NCBI GenBank assembly: GCA_963693315.1
Contig: OY856188.1
Location: 265,541,114 to 265,605,113, forward strand
Direction: 5' to 3'
DNA: 64,000 nucleotides
DNA from: Diogma glabrata
Lineage: Eukaryota; Arthropoda; Insecta; Diptera; Cylindrotomidae
In this document: piece after piece, positions 1 through 11,294 of the stretch
Layout: every line of letters starts with the position of its first letter
How positions within the stretch are numbered: the stretch's first letter is position 1
Made by a program: the position numbers and the translations under genes
The notes under the pieces: model-generated
Told to the model about the DNA's origin: nothing
Databases searched by the model: none
What the model saw: the letters and a program-made list of their open reading frames with translations, nothing else

Positions 1-1400
1 GCAGCAATTCGAGCTTTTATATCTGTAAGTATGCTGTTGTTTGAGTCAAGCATTGATCCCAAATATTTAAAGGATTCAACTCTCTCAATTCGTTCATCGC
101 CGCACATCAAATCTTTCTTCTCAGCCTCCCTTGAAACATTCGTATGTTTGATTTTGTTGTAGTTAATTTGCAGACCAATTTTTCTAGCACCATTCTCAAG
201 CGACTTGAAAGTCTCACTCATAACAGCTTCACTTCGGCCGAGGATGACAACATCATCAGCGTAAGCAATCATCTGTACTGAGTTTATTGACAAGATATTG
301 TTATTAGTCGGTAGTTTCTTTTGACGGCACACATATTCCAAGGCTAAATTAAAAAGTATAGGAGAGATAACATCACCTTGTCTTAAACCGGAGTCGACTT
401 TAAAAAACTTTGATATTTCGTTCTCTACTCGTACACAGCATTGAGAGTTCTGTACTGTCATTTTGCATAGTGATACCATTTTACTAGGAATTTCCATTGA
501 AACCAGAGCAGACCCATAGAATCTCTCGTTCGAGAGAGTAGTAGGCCTGCCTGAAATCAATGAAAACTTGGTGCACAGGTATGTTGAACTCTCTGCACTT
601 TTCCAAAATCATCCTTATCGAGAAAAGTGCATCGGTAGTACCTAGGCCCCGCCGGAAACGACACTAATATTCTCCAAACAGTTGTTCAGCAAAAGGATTG
701 ATTTTGGATAGCAAAATGTAGGAAAAGATTTTATATGCTGTGCAAAGGAGAGCGATTCCTCTGTAGTTTGCACATTGTAGACGATTACTTTACTTTTTTA
801 TGGATTGGTATCAGCATAGCTGTGTTCCAGTCCTGTGGCATGGTTTCAGTCCTTCAGATCATTTGAACAAGCTCAAACAATCTTAAGGATAGAGTTTCGC
901 CACCATGTACAATCATTTCGGATGTTATGTCGTCGATACCAGGTGCTTTATTGCGTTTTAATTTAGACAGCGCCGCTTCGAATTCCTCTTTGGTGGGTTC
1001 GTTTACATGTACCTTTGACGCACGAATACGTTTTGCTCGTCGCCCAACTTGTTGCTGGTCTGGTCAGTTAAGTTGAGAAGATTCTCAAAATAAGCGGCCC
1101 AAGTATCTAAAATATTTTTAAGGTCTGGTGTTGCGTCCTTGTAGATACTTCAGATAGCAATCTCTTTTGTATTGAATAGCATCAAGGCATGCTTGATCCA
1201 TCCATGACTTCTGGAAGTGGTTCTGTGGTCGTCCAAGTATTCCCTCAGCAGCGCTTAAAACAGCATCTTTGAGCAAACACCATGACTTATCGACGTCTCC
1301 ATTAATGCTTTCTGATTTCTTCAATGTTTCGGCAATATGGATTTGATATCTCCCTTCTGTTTCAGCATTCTTTAATGATGAGATGTTAAAACGTTTCCGT
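1..1400 (-). mobile_element. Non-LTR (LINE) reverse transcriptase fragment, broken
   Basis: Read on the minus strand, about 650 down to 1 is an open frame with reverse-transcriptase blocks in order: a GFRRG-type block with TTDALFSIRMILEKC, then VFIDFRQAY, then GLRQGDVISPILFNLALE, then the catalytic box AYADDVVILGRS, then FKYLGSMLD near the window edge. Upstream, about 660-760 reads as the NYRGIALL..AYKIFS block with one in-frame TAG where the family has Gln. Near 1118-1324 is the linker before the RT domain. The block order resembles RTE/CR1-type LINEs; I do not assign the clade firmly. The element continues past base 1. Frameshifts and the stop show that it is dead. Confidence 0.85.
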
Positions 1401-1887
1401 TGATTGAATTTTGGGTAAATATTAGCATAGTGAATTTAAATATAGTTTTATAGAATAGAATTATTTTGTGCATTATTTTTGTACACTGTGTTTACTGGAG
1501 TTTCTTTATTTAATCGTTGAAGTTCTGAAGCTATTGAATATTCTTGTTAAGGAATATTGTTTGTTGTATTGTTTTACTGTTGTTGTTAAATCATAACAGT
1601 GTTGAATACTTCATAACCCCTTGTGTTTTTGCTTACTAATCAACGATCGAATCTAGAATGAGAATTGGGAATAACATTTATCGAATTGAGAGTTATGCCT
1701 ATTCTAAGGAAGATAGAAAAACGTGACAATATATTTCAAACAATTTTGGGATTTGGAATAGTTATTAATTGTTTTGTAATGAATCGGATACGGGCACATT
1801 AAATAATCTGAAACGAAAACCGAAAATCATTATTGCTTACACATAAATCAAACAACTTCAAACAATTTATATATTAGAATAAATTTG

Positions 1888-2760
1888 TTACGAATTTATT
1901 TTAGTATTAATCCAATCAACATAAAACGAAACTTTTGTGAAAACTCCAGGTGCGTTCTTCTGACCACATGGGATGCATCCAAAAGAAACAATTCCAACTT
2001 GTGTCACAATTTCTGCAGCAATTTGAACCAAAGGACCACCTGAATCACCACTACATCCCGATCGGTCTCCAGATAAATCACCAGCACAAACATTTGAATC
2101 AACTACACAAAAGTTAATAATATTTTCAAACATTTCTTTGCATTGGTTAAGATCTATTATTGGCAGTTCAGCTTTCTGCAAAATTTGTGGCATAATAGAA
2201 GTAGCATTTCTCGAAACTGAGCCCCAACCACTAAGGATTGCCGTTCCTGTTGGAACACTATTTTTAACTGGTAAATTAATTACACTCACAAATTGATTGA
2301 GAAGGAATGGTGAACTTATTGTTCCAACCGCTATATCATACGGACCTTGACATGTTGGGTCCTTTAGAAATTCTTCATGGGTGAAAAGATTGGTAATAGT
2401 ACGAACTTGCTTATGTGAGTTATCATTATTTTCATTATCAAAATCAACTTCTCCAGCCATTGCTTCCAGTATATTATCTTCTATCGATTCAGGTAATTTA
2501 CAATGGGCAGCGGTTAAAATCCAATTTTCTGTTAAAATAGAACCACCACATATATGTATTGAATGCCATCGAAGTGAAATCTATAAAACACATTAATGTT
2601 AATCAAAAACATTCAGTTGTTAGTTCAATAAATTTACCTGATATGGAAACTCATTTGGATCTGCGTCAATCCCACCAACAATTTTCGTTGCTGATGTATT
2701 TGCATTAGGAAGCAAAGCAAATACAATTGTAAAAATGGATATGAATAAGTTGAGTTCCAT
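1888..2760 (-). CDS. Secreted chymotrypsin-like serine protease, copy 1 (S1 family)
   Basis: Two exons: 2760-2638 (41 codons) and 2580-1888 (231 codons with stop), joined across a 57-base GT-AG intron in phase 0, giving 271 residues. Exon 1 encodes a hydrophobic signal peptide and the zymogen cleavage site before IVGG (residues 27-30). The catalytic triad is visible: His67 in TAAHC, Asp123 in YDIAVG, Ser221 in GDSGGPLV. Ser and Gly lie at the positions equivalent to chymotrypsin 189 and 226, so the pocket is chymotrypsin- or elastase-like rather than trypsin-like (inference). Length is normal for a secreted S1 protease, probably digestive or salivary. It is the first of three paralogues in the window, all on the minus strand. 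The start is fixed by the signal peptide and a TATA box just upstream. Confidence 0.93.
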
Positions 2761-2794
2761 TGTAAAATGAAGTAATAAGTTTCATTTTATTCCA

Positions 2795-2802
2795 TTATAT
2801 AG
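2795..2802 (-). promoter_or_regulatory. Probable TATA box of protease copy 1
   Basis: On the minus strand CTATATAA lies 35-42 bases before the ATG. The same box at the same spacing precedes copies 2 and 3, so it is conserved across the duplications. A very short 5' UTR is implied. Confidence 0.5.
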
Positions 2803-3401
2803 TAATTACTGTGGTATACTTACGAAACCGATAACATTAAACTGTTTAAATTGATTGTATTTATTTAATTTAATTTTCCATATTTTTTTTAATTATCGGA
2901 CATCAAAAAGGTTACTTCGAGTTTAAGACCTATTATAGTTGACCATGGTAATGTTTTATCCAATTGTTAACGATAATGAGAGTTTTAACGTTGTAAGTTA
3001 ACAGAAGTTACGTCTGGTTGTAATGGAAGAATTTATCTGTCTTGTTGGGCCATTTAGAACAACTCACTTCTGTAAAATCATCAACGATACTCTTTAGTGG
3101 TTACTATAATGCTTCTTGCAATTTTAATCTTAAAAGTGTGTCATGATTATTCCTAACTACAATTTTTTGGAATTAGATGAAATTTCGTCTTGTTGTAAAA
3201 GTGCCTATATATGCAGTTGAGTAAGCACTTTGGCTTGCATCACATAAGTAGTGTGTACAAACCTTTCTTCAGTTCAAGGCCATCTATGAATTTTTAAGGA
3301 ACTGGGTCTAATTAAAATTTCTGCCATTCTTTCTTAGCTTTATTTGACTGACCATAAGCCCACGATAGAAATTAGAGATCACAAACCTAAAATATCAAAT
3401 G

Positions 3402-3630
3402 AAAATTTTTGATTAAAAGACATCTTAAATACACTTTAATAATATTTTATTTTTCATAATGTCTCTAAGAGTCCTTCTTCAGAGAATGAATTCTGATTTC
3501 AGCGAATTCTTATTTCAATTCATAGAAATCAGAATTCATTCTCTGAAGAACGTCTCTTAGAGACAGAAAATATATTTAGAAAAATAAAATATTATGAAAG
3601 TGTATAAAAAGTCTTTTAATCAAAAATTTA
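3402..3630. mobile_element. Inverted-repeat (MITE-like) element in block A
   Basis: Arms of about 110 bases face each other around a short centre near 3516. The outermost arm is AAAATTTTTGATTAAAAGA and the inner arm contains CAGAGAATGAATTCTGATTT, both mirrored on the right. No coding potential. A related copy with a partly lost left arm is at 41422-41632 in block C. It is absent from block B, so it entered before the A/C split or was lost from B. Confidence 0.75.
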
Positions 3631-4380
3631 GATTAACACTTTAAGTATAGTTCTAAAAAAAAATCTAAAATATCAAGTAACTTTTTAATCTATTTTAGAG
3701 TCTCAGAATGAAGTTTGATCACATAGCAATTTTGATTGTCTTAGACCACCTTATTAAGTTCCATTTGCTATTTCCTTAATACGGAAACTTACAACCAAGC
3801 CTATTTTTAAACTGCTAGAAATCAATGTATTTCATGTTTTGGTTGACCCAAAACAATCGTTTTAGACAATAAATCGCAGTTGAAATGTAAAATTGAAATA
3901 AAAATTTGGTTTAAAAATTTTCGGTTCTCGGTCTATCAAACTCTAGGTTGTTCCCCTATCGTGCATCCTTCACATATCGTATGGTCTACTCCTTGCTCAG
4001 GAGTTTGAATTGTCTGGTAGAGATTTGAAACACATGGAATCTTTTTTTGTATCTGTTGTTATGATGTGGGTGGAAAGCAGAATGCTGATTTCTTGACGCG
4101 CAGACACAGACAACATTTTAAGTAAAAATTTTTTAATTTTGATATTGTTTTGGTCTTGTTTAGAGAATCAGCCCGATATTTCTACAGTCACCTATCCAAA
4201 TGGTTTTTTCGATTCTTCGTCCAGTGTTTTCCCGATATTTTTTATTCACCTTATTAGTTTTAAGGTAGATTTCATAAAATAATCTATCTATTGCAATGGG
4301 CTTCATCTCGGAATTTCGGAAATATTTTGATGCCAAACGACTATGAATAATAAGCATAGACGGAAAAACAAAAAAAAAAC

Positions 4381-5017
<637 letters not shown>

Positions 5018-5261
5018 AATTTAAGTATTGAATTTAATATATTCAAATTATATATATTTGGTTATTTTTATTCAGGTTTAGCTCTAGTGGATGAAGTTAA
5101 TAAAAGAAACAAAAATATTTCAATTAGTTATCGCTACGTTTCGATACGACTCCCGCATCATCTTCAAGCGAAAATTTTAATTGTATATAATAAAAAAATT
5201 ATTTATGGAAACAACAAATTAAAAAACAATAATTATTAAAAATCAAACTAAAACTAAAACG

Positions 5262-5441
5262 AAACATTGCGAAATTATTTTTATGCAATGCGAGAATTAG
5301 GTTCGCTTGGAAAAGTAGATGATGCGGTAACGTATTAACGGTATAAATGATAGTGAAGCTAAGAAAATAATTTTGTACGGTGCATTAGATTTCGAATCAT
5401 TTAGAAGTAAGCTTGAATTATATGAGGAATTTAAAACTAAA
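5262..5441 (+). pseudogene. Ty3-type gag fragment (copy of 62459-62641)
   Basis: Nearly identical to bases 62459-62641, where it is the C-terminal part of a retrotransposon Gag (the DETLRNYFYAMREL and LYGALDFESFRSKLELYEEF portions). Both copies carry the same disruption, a TAA in the GTATTAACGG stretch, so they descend from one already broken master. It ends where the next element begins. Confidence 0.8.
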
Positions 5442-6721
5442 ATATGGAGGGGCTGAAATCTCACAGCTCTGAGATATCAAGACTTCGGTCTGGGTAAAGG
5501 ATTTTGAAAAGGTCTGGTCTGGGTAAAGGATTTTCGGCAAAAAACTTTCACGAGGACATGGTTTTTAGTTTTGGGCAGCGATGTATATCAAACATAACTC
5601 TTTGTTAAAGTACAAGTATTTTTTATATCTGTTTAAAAATTTATTACAAAACTAACACGAAACATCAATACGTTGCCGGAAAATTATAATCAAAATTCCA
5701 AAAATATTGTTAAATTAAATAAAATCAAACTTTTTCAAAATTCCAAAAATATTCTAAAAATTAGAATGAAATCAAATATTTAAACTTTTTCTAAATTCCG
5801 ATAATATGCCAAAAATTCTTAAAAATTCGAACTTTTCCAAAATTCTAAAAATATTGCAAAAATTATTACAAAATCAAAAATTAAAACTTTTTTCAAAATT
5901 CCAAAAATTATAATAAAATCAAAAATTAAAAATTTTTCAAAATTCTAAAAATATTCCAAAAATTCTTACAAAATCAAAAATTAAAACTTTTTCCGAAATT
6001 TTAAAAATATTGCAAAAATTATTACAAAATCAAAAATGCAAACTTTTTCAAAATTCCAAAAATATTTCAAAAACTATAACAAATTCAAAAATTTCCATGT
6101 TCAATTTCATTTTCAATTATATTTACGTCATAAAAACACCTACATTTTTTTTTCCAAAAAATTGGCTAAAAAATAAATGATTTGACATTTTTTGACACAC
6201 TTGACAACATTTTTTTGACAAACTTATAATGCCCTAATTCTTAATAATAATAATAAAATTTCAATTCAAACAAACAATTTTATTTTTTTCCAAAAAATTG
6301 GGTAAAAAAATAAATAAAAATCTTTCTTTTGACACACTTGACAACATTTTTTTGACAAACTTATAATACCATAATTCTCAATAATAACAATAAAACCGAA
6401 GTAGTTTCATTTCAATCACGAATATCTCCACAGACACGTGATGTCATTTTGATATCACAATGACGTAAATGTGTTTTCTGGGTTATGATTATGATAATTT
6501 TCCGGAAACGTATTAATATTTCGTATTTGTTTTGTAATAAATATCTAAACAGAGATAAAAAAGTTGTACTTTAACAATGAGTTTTATGTTTGATATATAT
6601 CGCTGCCCAAAACTAAAAACAATGTCCTCATAAAAGATTTTTGCCGAAAAATATATCAAAATCCTTATCCCAGACCGAAGTCTTCATTTCTCAGTGCTGT
6701 GAGATTTCAGCCCCTCCATAT
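5442..6721. mobile_element. Long-terminal-inverted-repeat non-coding element, copy 1
   Basis: Left end TATGGAGGGGCTGAAATCTC and right end GAGATTTCAGCCCCTCCATA are inverse complements. The arms extend about 220-250 bases each, including the shared ACCGAAGTCTT and GGGCAGCGAT / ATCGCTGCCC stretches. The interior is A-rich with repeated ATTCCAAAAATAT-type motifs and about two units of a ~140-base module containing ACACACTTGACAACATT. There is no coding potential, so it would be non-autonomous. It lies directly against the gag fragment, possibly inserted in it. A relative is at 14160-15896. Confidence 0.8.
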
Positions 6722-9357
6722 TTTATTCTTACATTTTGAGCATGTGTTGCCATGCAACACATTTTCAATACTACCATCTGCATTATGTTGCTCCGCAACA
6801 CATTTCCAACACCACCATCTGAATTAAAACAGTTTAACGTTAACAACAACAACAATTTAATTTTAATATTTTAATTTAAACTCATACTACATAAATTTAT
6901 ATTTGCATTATATAATATTTTTTATACACGTAATTTTGAAGTACAAATACACATACTTAATACTGATTATTAAAAGAAATTAAATTCTTTGTTTATATCG
7001 ATCAGCTGTTTGAAATATCTAAATAGAAAAATAATATAGAATAGATTCATTTTGGTTTATAAAATAAATTATACACTTTTTATAATATTTTGGAACTATT
7101 TAACTTTACAACTAGTAGTTTATAATATTTTATTACTTTTCATTTAAAAATATTCTACAAAATCACAATTTTGAAATTCGCGCTACAAGTTGTAAATAAT
7201 TTTATGTACATAGAATTTAGGTTATAGCATATGCCTTTGTCAAAATAAAAACTTTTTTGTAAGCTCTCTTAATCATCTACCAAGGAAGCGATAGCATCAT
7301 TTATTTCTTTTTAATAAAAATAATAAAAAATTGTTAATTAATTATTTATTCTACTTGGGCGTATTTGCGTATACAATATACATCTATATTTTCTGGAATA
7401 TTTTTACAAATTATCACGGGATATTGAGTATATTTCTACTAACCTGTTTTAAATTTTGCGTTAGGAAATATAACAGCCATGATTATCTAGTATGAAAGCA
7501 GCATGTTTTACACAAGTTGGAAGAAAAATGGCGCCAATCTGTAAAAAGCTCAGCATTATACAGATAACTTCAGTTTAATTCCAAGGACAGACTCAGTTAC
7601 ATTACTAGTGATTTAGCAGTTTTGTATGCGTGGCACGACATAGAAGCTACATCAGAGACAAGCCAGTTAATGATAAAATTTTCGGTGATGTTGTTGCTCA
7701 GAGTTTCAGGGCCGCGTTTCTGATTGCGTTTCCAAAGGTGGGTTTGCTACATTTGTAAGCTATAATACATGTAATTTGTATAAAAGTATTGCAGCAGAGA
7801 CTCATTTTTTGTGTCGATGTTGCTACTAACCCACATGATGTGATGAGCATTGGAATCGCACTCAATTATTAGGTTGTAGTGTTTGATCTTGCAATGAGCA
7901 CCTCATTTCCTCAAAAGTACGTATATGTTGGAATGAACTTGCGAGCTTTGCTGTGGGGAAGAGGGATTTTAATCTGCACAAAGCTGTTAGATATATCTGC
8001 AAATAAATTTTGTTAAGGGAAATACTTATAAGCGTTTGTTGAAGAGAACTGCAGTTCTGGATGCCGATTATGGAATGCGATTCGCTTTGAAAGCAATTTT
8101 GCTTAATATTTTGTGTATGTGTATTTGTAACGATTTTGATCTAAAATCCATTACTTTTTGTAAAACTACTACGTTTTTATAAATTATTTTTAAACAAAAA
8201 TTCGTTTGACGTTTCAACAGAATTGTTTGTTGTTACTTGTTTAACTTTTATAAAAATCGTAGTGTAATCTTTATATTGGGAATGAAAAGGCAGTTTGGTG
8301 ATAAATTAGAGAAATTAAGGGAAGGTTGGCGTACATTGAAGCTAGGACTATTAGTTTGAAGTGCAAATGATGTGTGCGATTTATGAAATATTGGTGATTT
8401 GTTGTATTTTTTGGAGAGTTCATCATTCTTTTCGAGTCAACGAAATTTTGATACATCTTTTAATTTAAGGACTGGCAGAATTCGCCTATATAGGAATTAG
8501 TGGATTATTTATTTTATAGATTGCAATTTATTTTATAGATTGTTTTATGTGTCTTGCAGTTTTTGTTCTTTGGTGTTAAATCTTTAAGCTCAGCTAACAT
8601 GTTTTGGTAATATAGGTTTCCTGTAAGTATGTAATTTTGATATTGTCTGCAGGTGTCAATCAAATATTTGATAGGTTATCCACGAAGATTAGGGAGGTAT
8701 ATATACTAAAGGGGTATTAGATGTTAATAGATCGGAACTCGCCCGCCAGTTTTTTTTAGGGCACTTTTATAAGCAAATTACAAAAATTTTTTTTTGAAAA
8801 TCAGTCCCGGGGACCAAGATATAGGTCTTTGAAAAATAAAAATATCGTATAACAATACACTTTTTTACCAAATGTTGCAATTAAAATGTTATTTTTGATA
8901 TACAATTTCAAAGAATCATCATGAATAACTTAAAAAAAAATACAGAGGCGCAAAAAAAGGCGCAAGTGGATTTTTTTTTGTTATTTTTATCGTAAATTAA
9001 GAAAATGTAGTAAAAGGGACAGTTTTGATCTGTTTATCTTATAAGCACATAGGAAATAAAGCAAAAATTAAAAAAAAACAGAAAAAATTCTTGTCAATTT
9101 TGCTTTTTTCAAAGGCCTGTATCTTGGACCACGGGGCTGATATACAACTCGTTTTGGTTTTATTCGCTTCAGTGAGTGATTTTATAACAAATAAAAAAAA
9201 GTCTTGGTGCCTAAGTAGAAGTAATATCCCCCTGGATATGATAATGGGGAGACAAGGGATTTGGGACGCTTTTGGGAGTTAGGACAAAAGATTTAATGAT
9301 AAATTTGTTGATGTATTTGTCAACCACAAAATGATGACAACCACAAAATAATTGCAT
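6722..9357. other. AT-rich intergenic region, no gene recognised
   Basis: I see no conserved protein in any frame. The short open frames near 8271-8456 and 9025-9282 have no recognisable motif and low-complexity composition. Contains A/T homopolymers and scattered simple repeats. Confidence 0.6.
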
Positions 9358-11294
9358 GATCTCCTTCGACGATATCCCCATTGAAAACCACAGGAAATGC
9401 GCAAACAAATTTAACATTCAGTTTACAAAAAAGCAGCGTAAACACGAGAAAGAGACCAGATCAGTGTTGAAAGTGCGCAAACTTAACACTGACAACTTGG
9501 AGGATATTATATTTTCCGAAGGAAGATAAGGAAAATTAGGCCATCAAAAACTATAGGACCCGACGGTATCTCAGCCATCATGCTTAAACACATCGGACCT
9601 AAAGGTTTGAGCTTCCTCACTACTACACTTAATACATCTTTAAATACTCTACAGATACCAAATATTTGGAAAACGGCCAGAATCAGCCCAATTTTGAAAC
9701 CAGGAAAACCGGAAGAAAAAGAAGAGTCCTACAGTCCAATATCCATTCTTTCATCGGTCGCAAAACTCATCGAAGCACTTCTGCTCCCTCAGCTGACAAG
9801 ATCCTGTAATTTGGCGCCACACCATCATGGCTTCCGGCGAGCACACAGTACAACCACCGCGCCACACAGAATACAACACCAGATCAGTGAAAGTTTGAAT
9901 CAAAAAAAAACATGCGCTAGAACAATTTTAGTCGCACTTGACCTGTCAAAAGCATTCGACACAGTGTCGCACGCTGCTCTATTGGATGATATCTTCAATA
10001 CTAACTTGCCAGGTTTAATGAAGCACTGGTTGTGCAATTACGGTTGTGCTCAGAGATCGCCAAACATATGTTGAGTTCCGTAACAGCAAGTCCAAAATGA
10101 GAGTGCTAAGACAAGGAGTCCAAGGCGGAGTTCTCTCACCGTCATTATTCAATCTCTACCTAAGCAGTTTGCCTACCCCACCAGAAGGAATAACTATCAC
10201 GTCATATGCAGACGGACTGCACAGTGTTTTCAACAGGAAATAACCTGCAGCAAGTCACAAATATCCTGATTACCTACCTTACTATTCTGAATGATTGGGT
10301 TAAAACCAGAAAATTAAAACTTTCCACTGAAAAGTCTACTTCTACACTTTTCACCACATGGATGAAGGAGGTAAATTCAACACTAAGCATCTGCATAGAC
10401 AACATACTTATTCCTACAGTGAAAAATCCGAGACTGCTGGGTGTAACATTCGACCCACTGCTTAAATTCAATGTTCATGCACAAACTCAAGTTTGAAAAA
10501 CAGGAATAACGCATTGAAAGCACTAGCGGGTAGTTCATGGGGCAAAGATAAAAACATATTCTTAACAACGTACAAAGCAATAGAAAGACCCATTATAAAT
10601 TATGCTGCACTCATATGGACCCCTCAAGTTGCCAACACTCACTGGAATAAGTAACAAACAACATAAAATGCAGCCTTACGAACCGCAACCGGATGTCACC
10701 TGATGGCCCACCGCGATCACCTACACGAGGAAAGTAACATATTGATGGTCCGTGAACATAATGAAATGCTAACCAAACAATATCTATTGGCCTGTCACAA
10801 AGAGCAACATCCTTGCAATGACACCTTAACTACAATAGAACCACCAACAGACATAAGGAAGACAGCAAGATGCTTTCTACAAGATATCAGAGATAGCCAG
10901 GTTACTGGTAACATCGACGAATCTACATATAGAACTGGCTTATAAACACTCCACACCAAAACGGTTGAAAATGCAATAAAGAACTATATTCCAAATCGTG
11001 TTCTAAATAAAAAGCCACCAAAAGTCGCTGCCGAAGAGATCCAATTGCCCCGTAGCACTAGATCCATCCTAGCTCAACTTAGATCCGGTTGGTCACGCAT
11101 CCTAAGCAACTACATGAGTAGAATTGATTCTTAAATTATTGACAAGTGTCCCGCATGTGAGGGCACGCCACACGATGTAGACCACTTATTTAATTGTCCG
11201 GAAAATGAAACAAACTTGACGAAGGAAGATTTGTGGTACCGCCCAAGGACAGTAACAGAGTTCCTGAACCTGGACATGGAGCCGGAGGATTAGC
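9358..11294 (+). mobile_element. Jockey-like LINE, ORF2 reverse transcriptase, frameshifted
   Basis: Read across several frames this is one reverse transcriptase: a linker with KFNIQFTKKQRKHEKETR (about 9390-9460), TIGPDGISAIMLKHIGPKG (about 9549), WKTARISPILKPGKP, SPISILSSVAKLIEALLLP, GFRRAHSTTTA, ILVALDLSKAFDTVSH, QGVQGGVLSPSLFNLYLS, then a YADD catalytic box at 10205-10216. A C-terminal CPACEGTPHDVDHLFNCP zinc-knuckle-like tail ends near 11294. This is the usual jockey-clade order. At the YADD box one extra G shifts the frame. Other frameshifts lie near 10046-10074 and after 10496, and a stop near 11133. The element is inactive. No clear ORF1 is seen upstream. Confidence 0.9.

Noticed and set aside
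10205..10216. Apparent YADG in place of YADD in the jockey-like reverse transcriptase, suggesting a catalytic mutation
   Set aside because: One inserted G shifts the frame; in the next frame the sequence continues as D-C-T-V-F, so the second Asp is still there. It is an indel, not a substitution.
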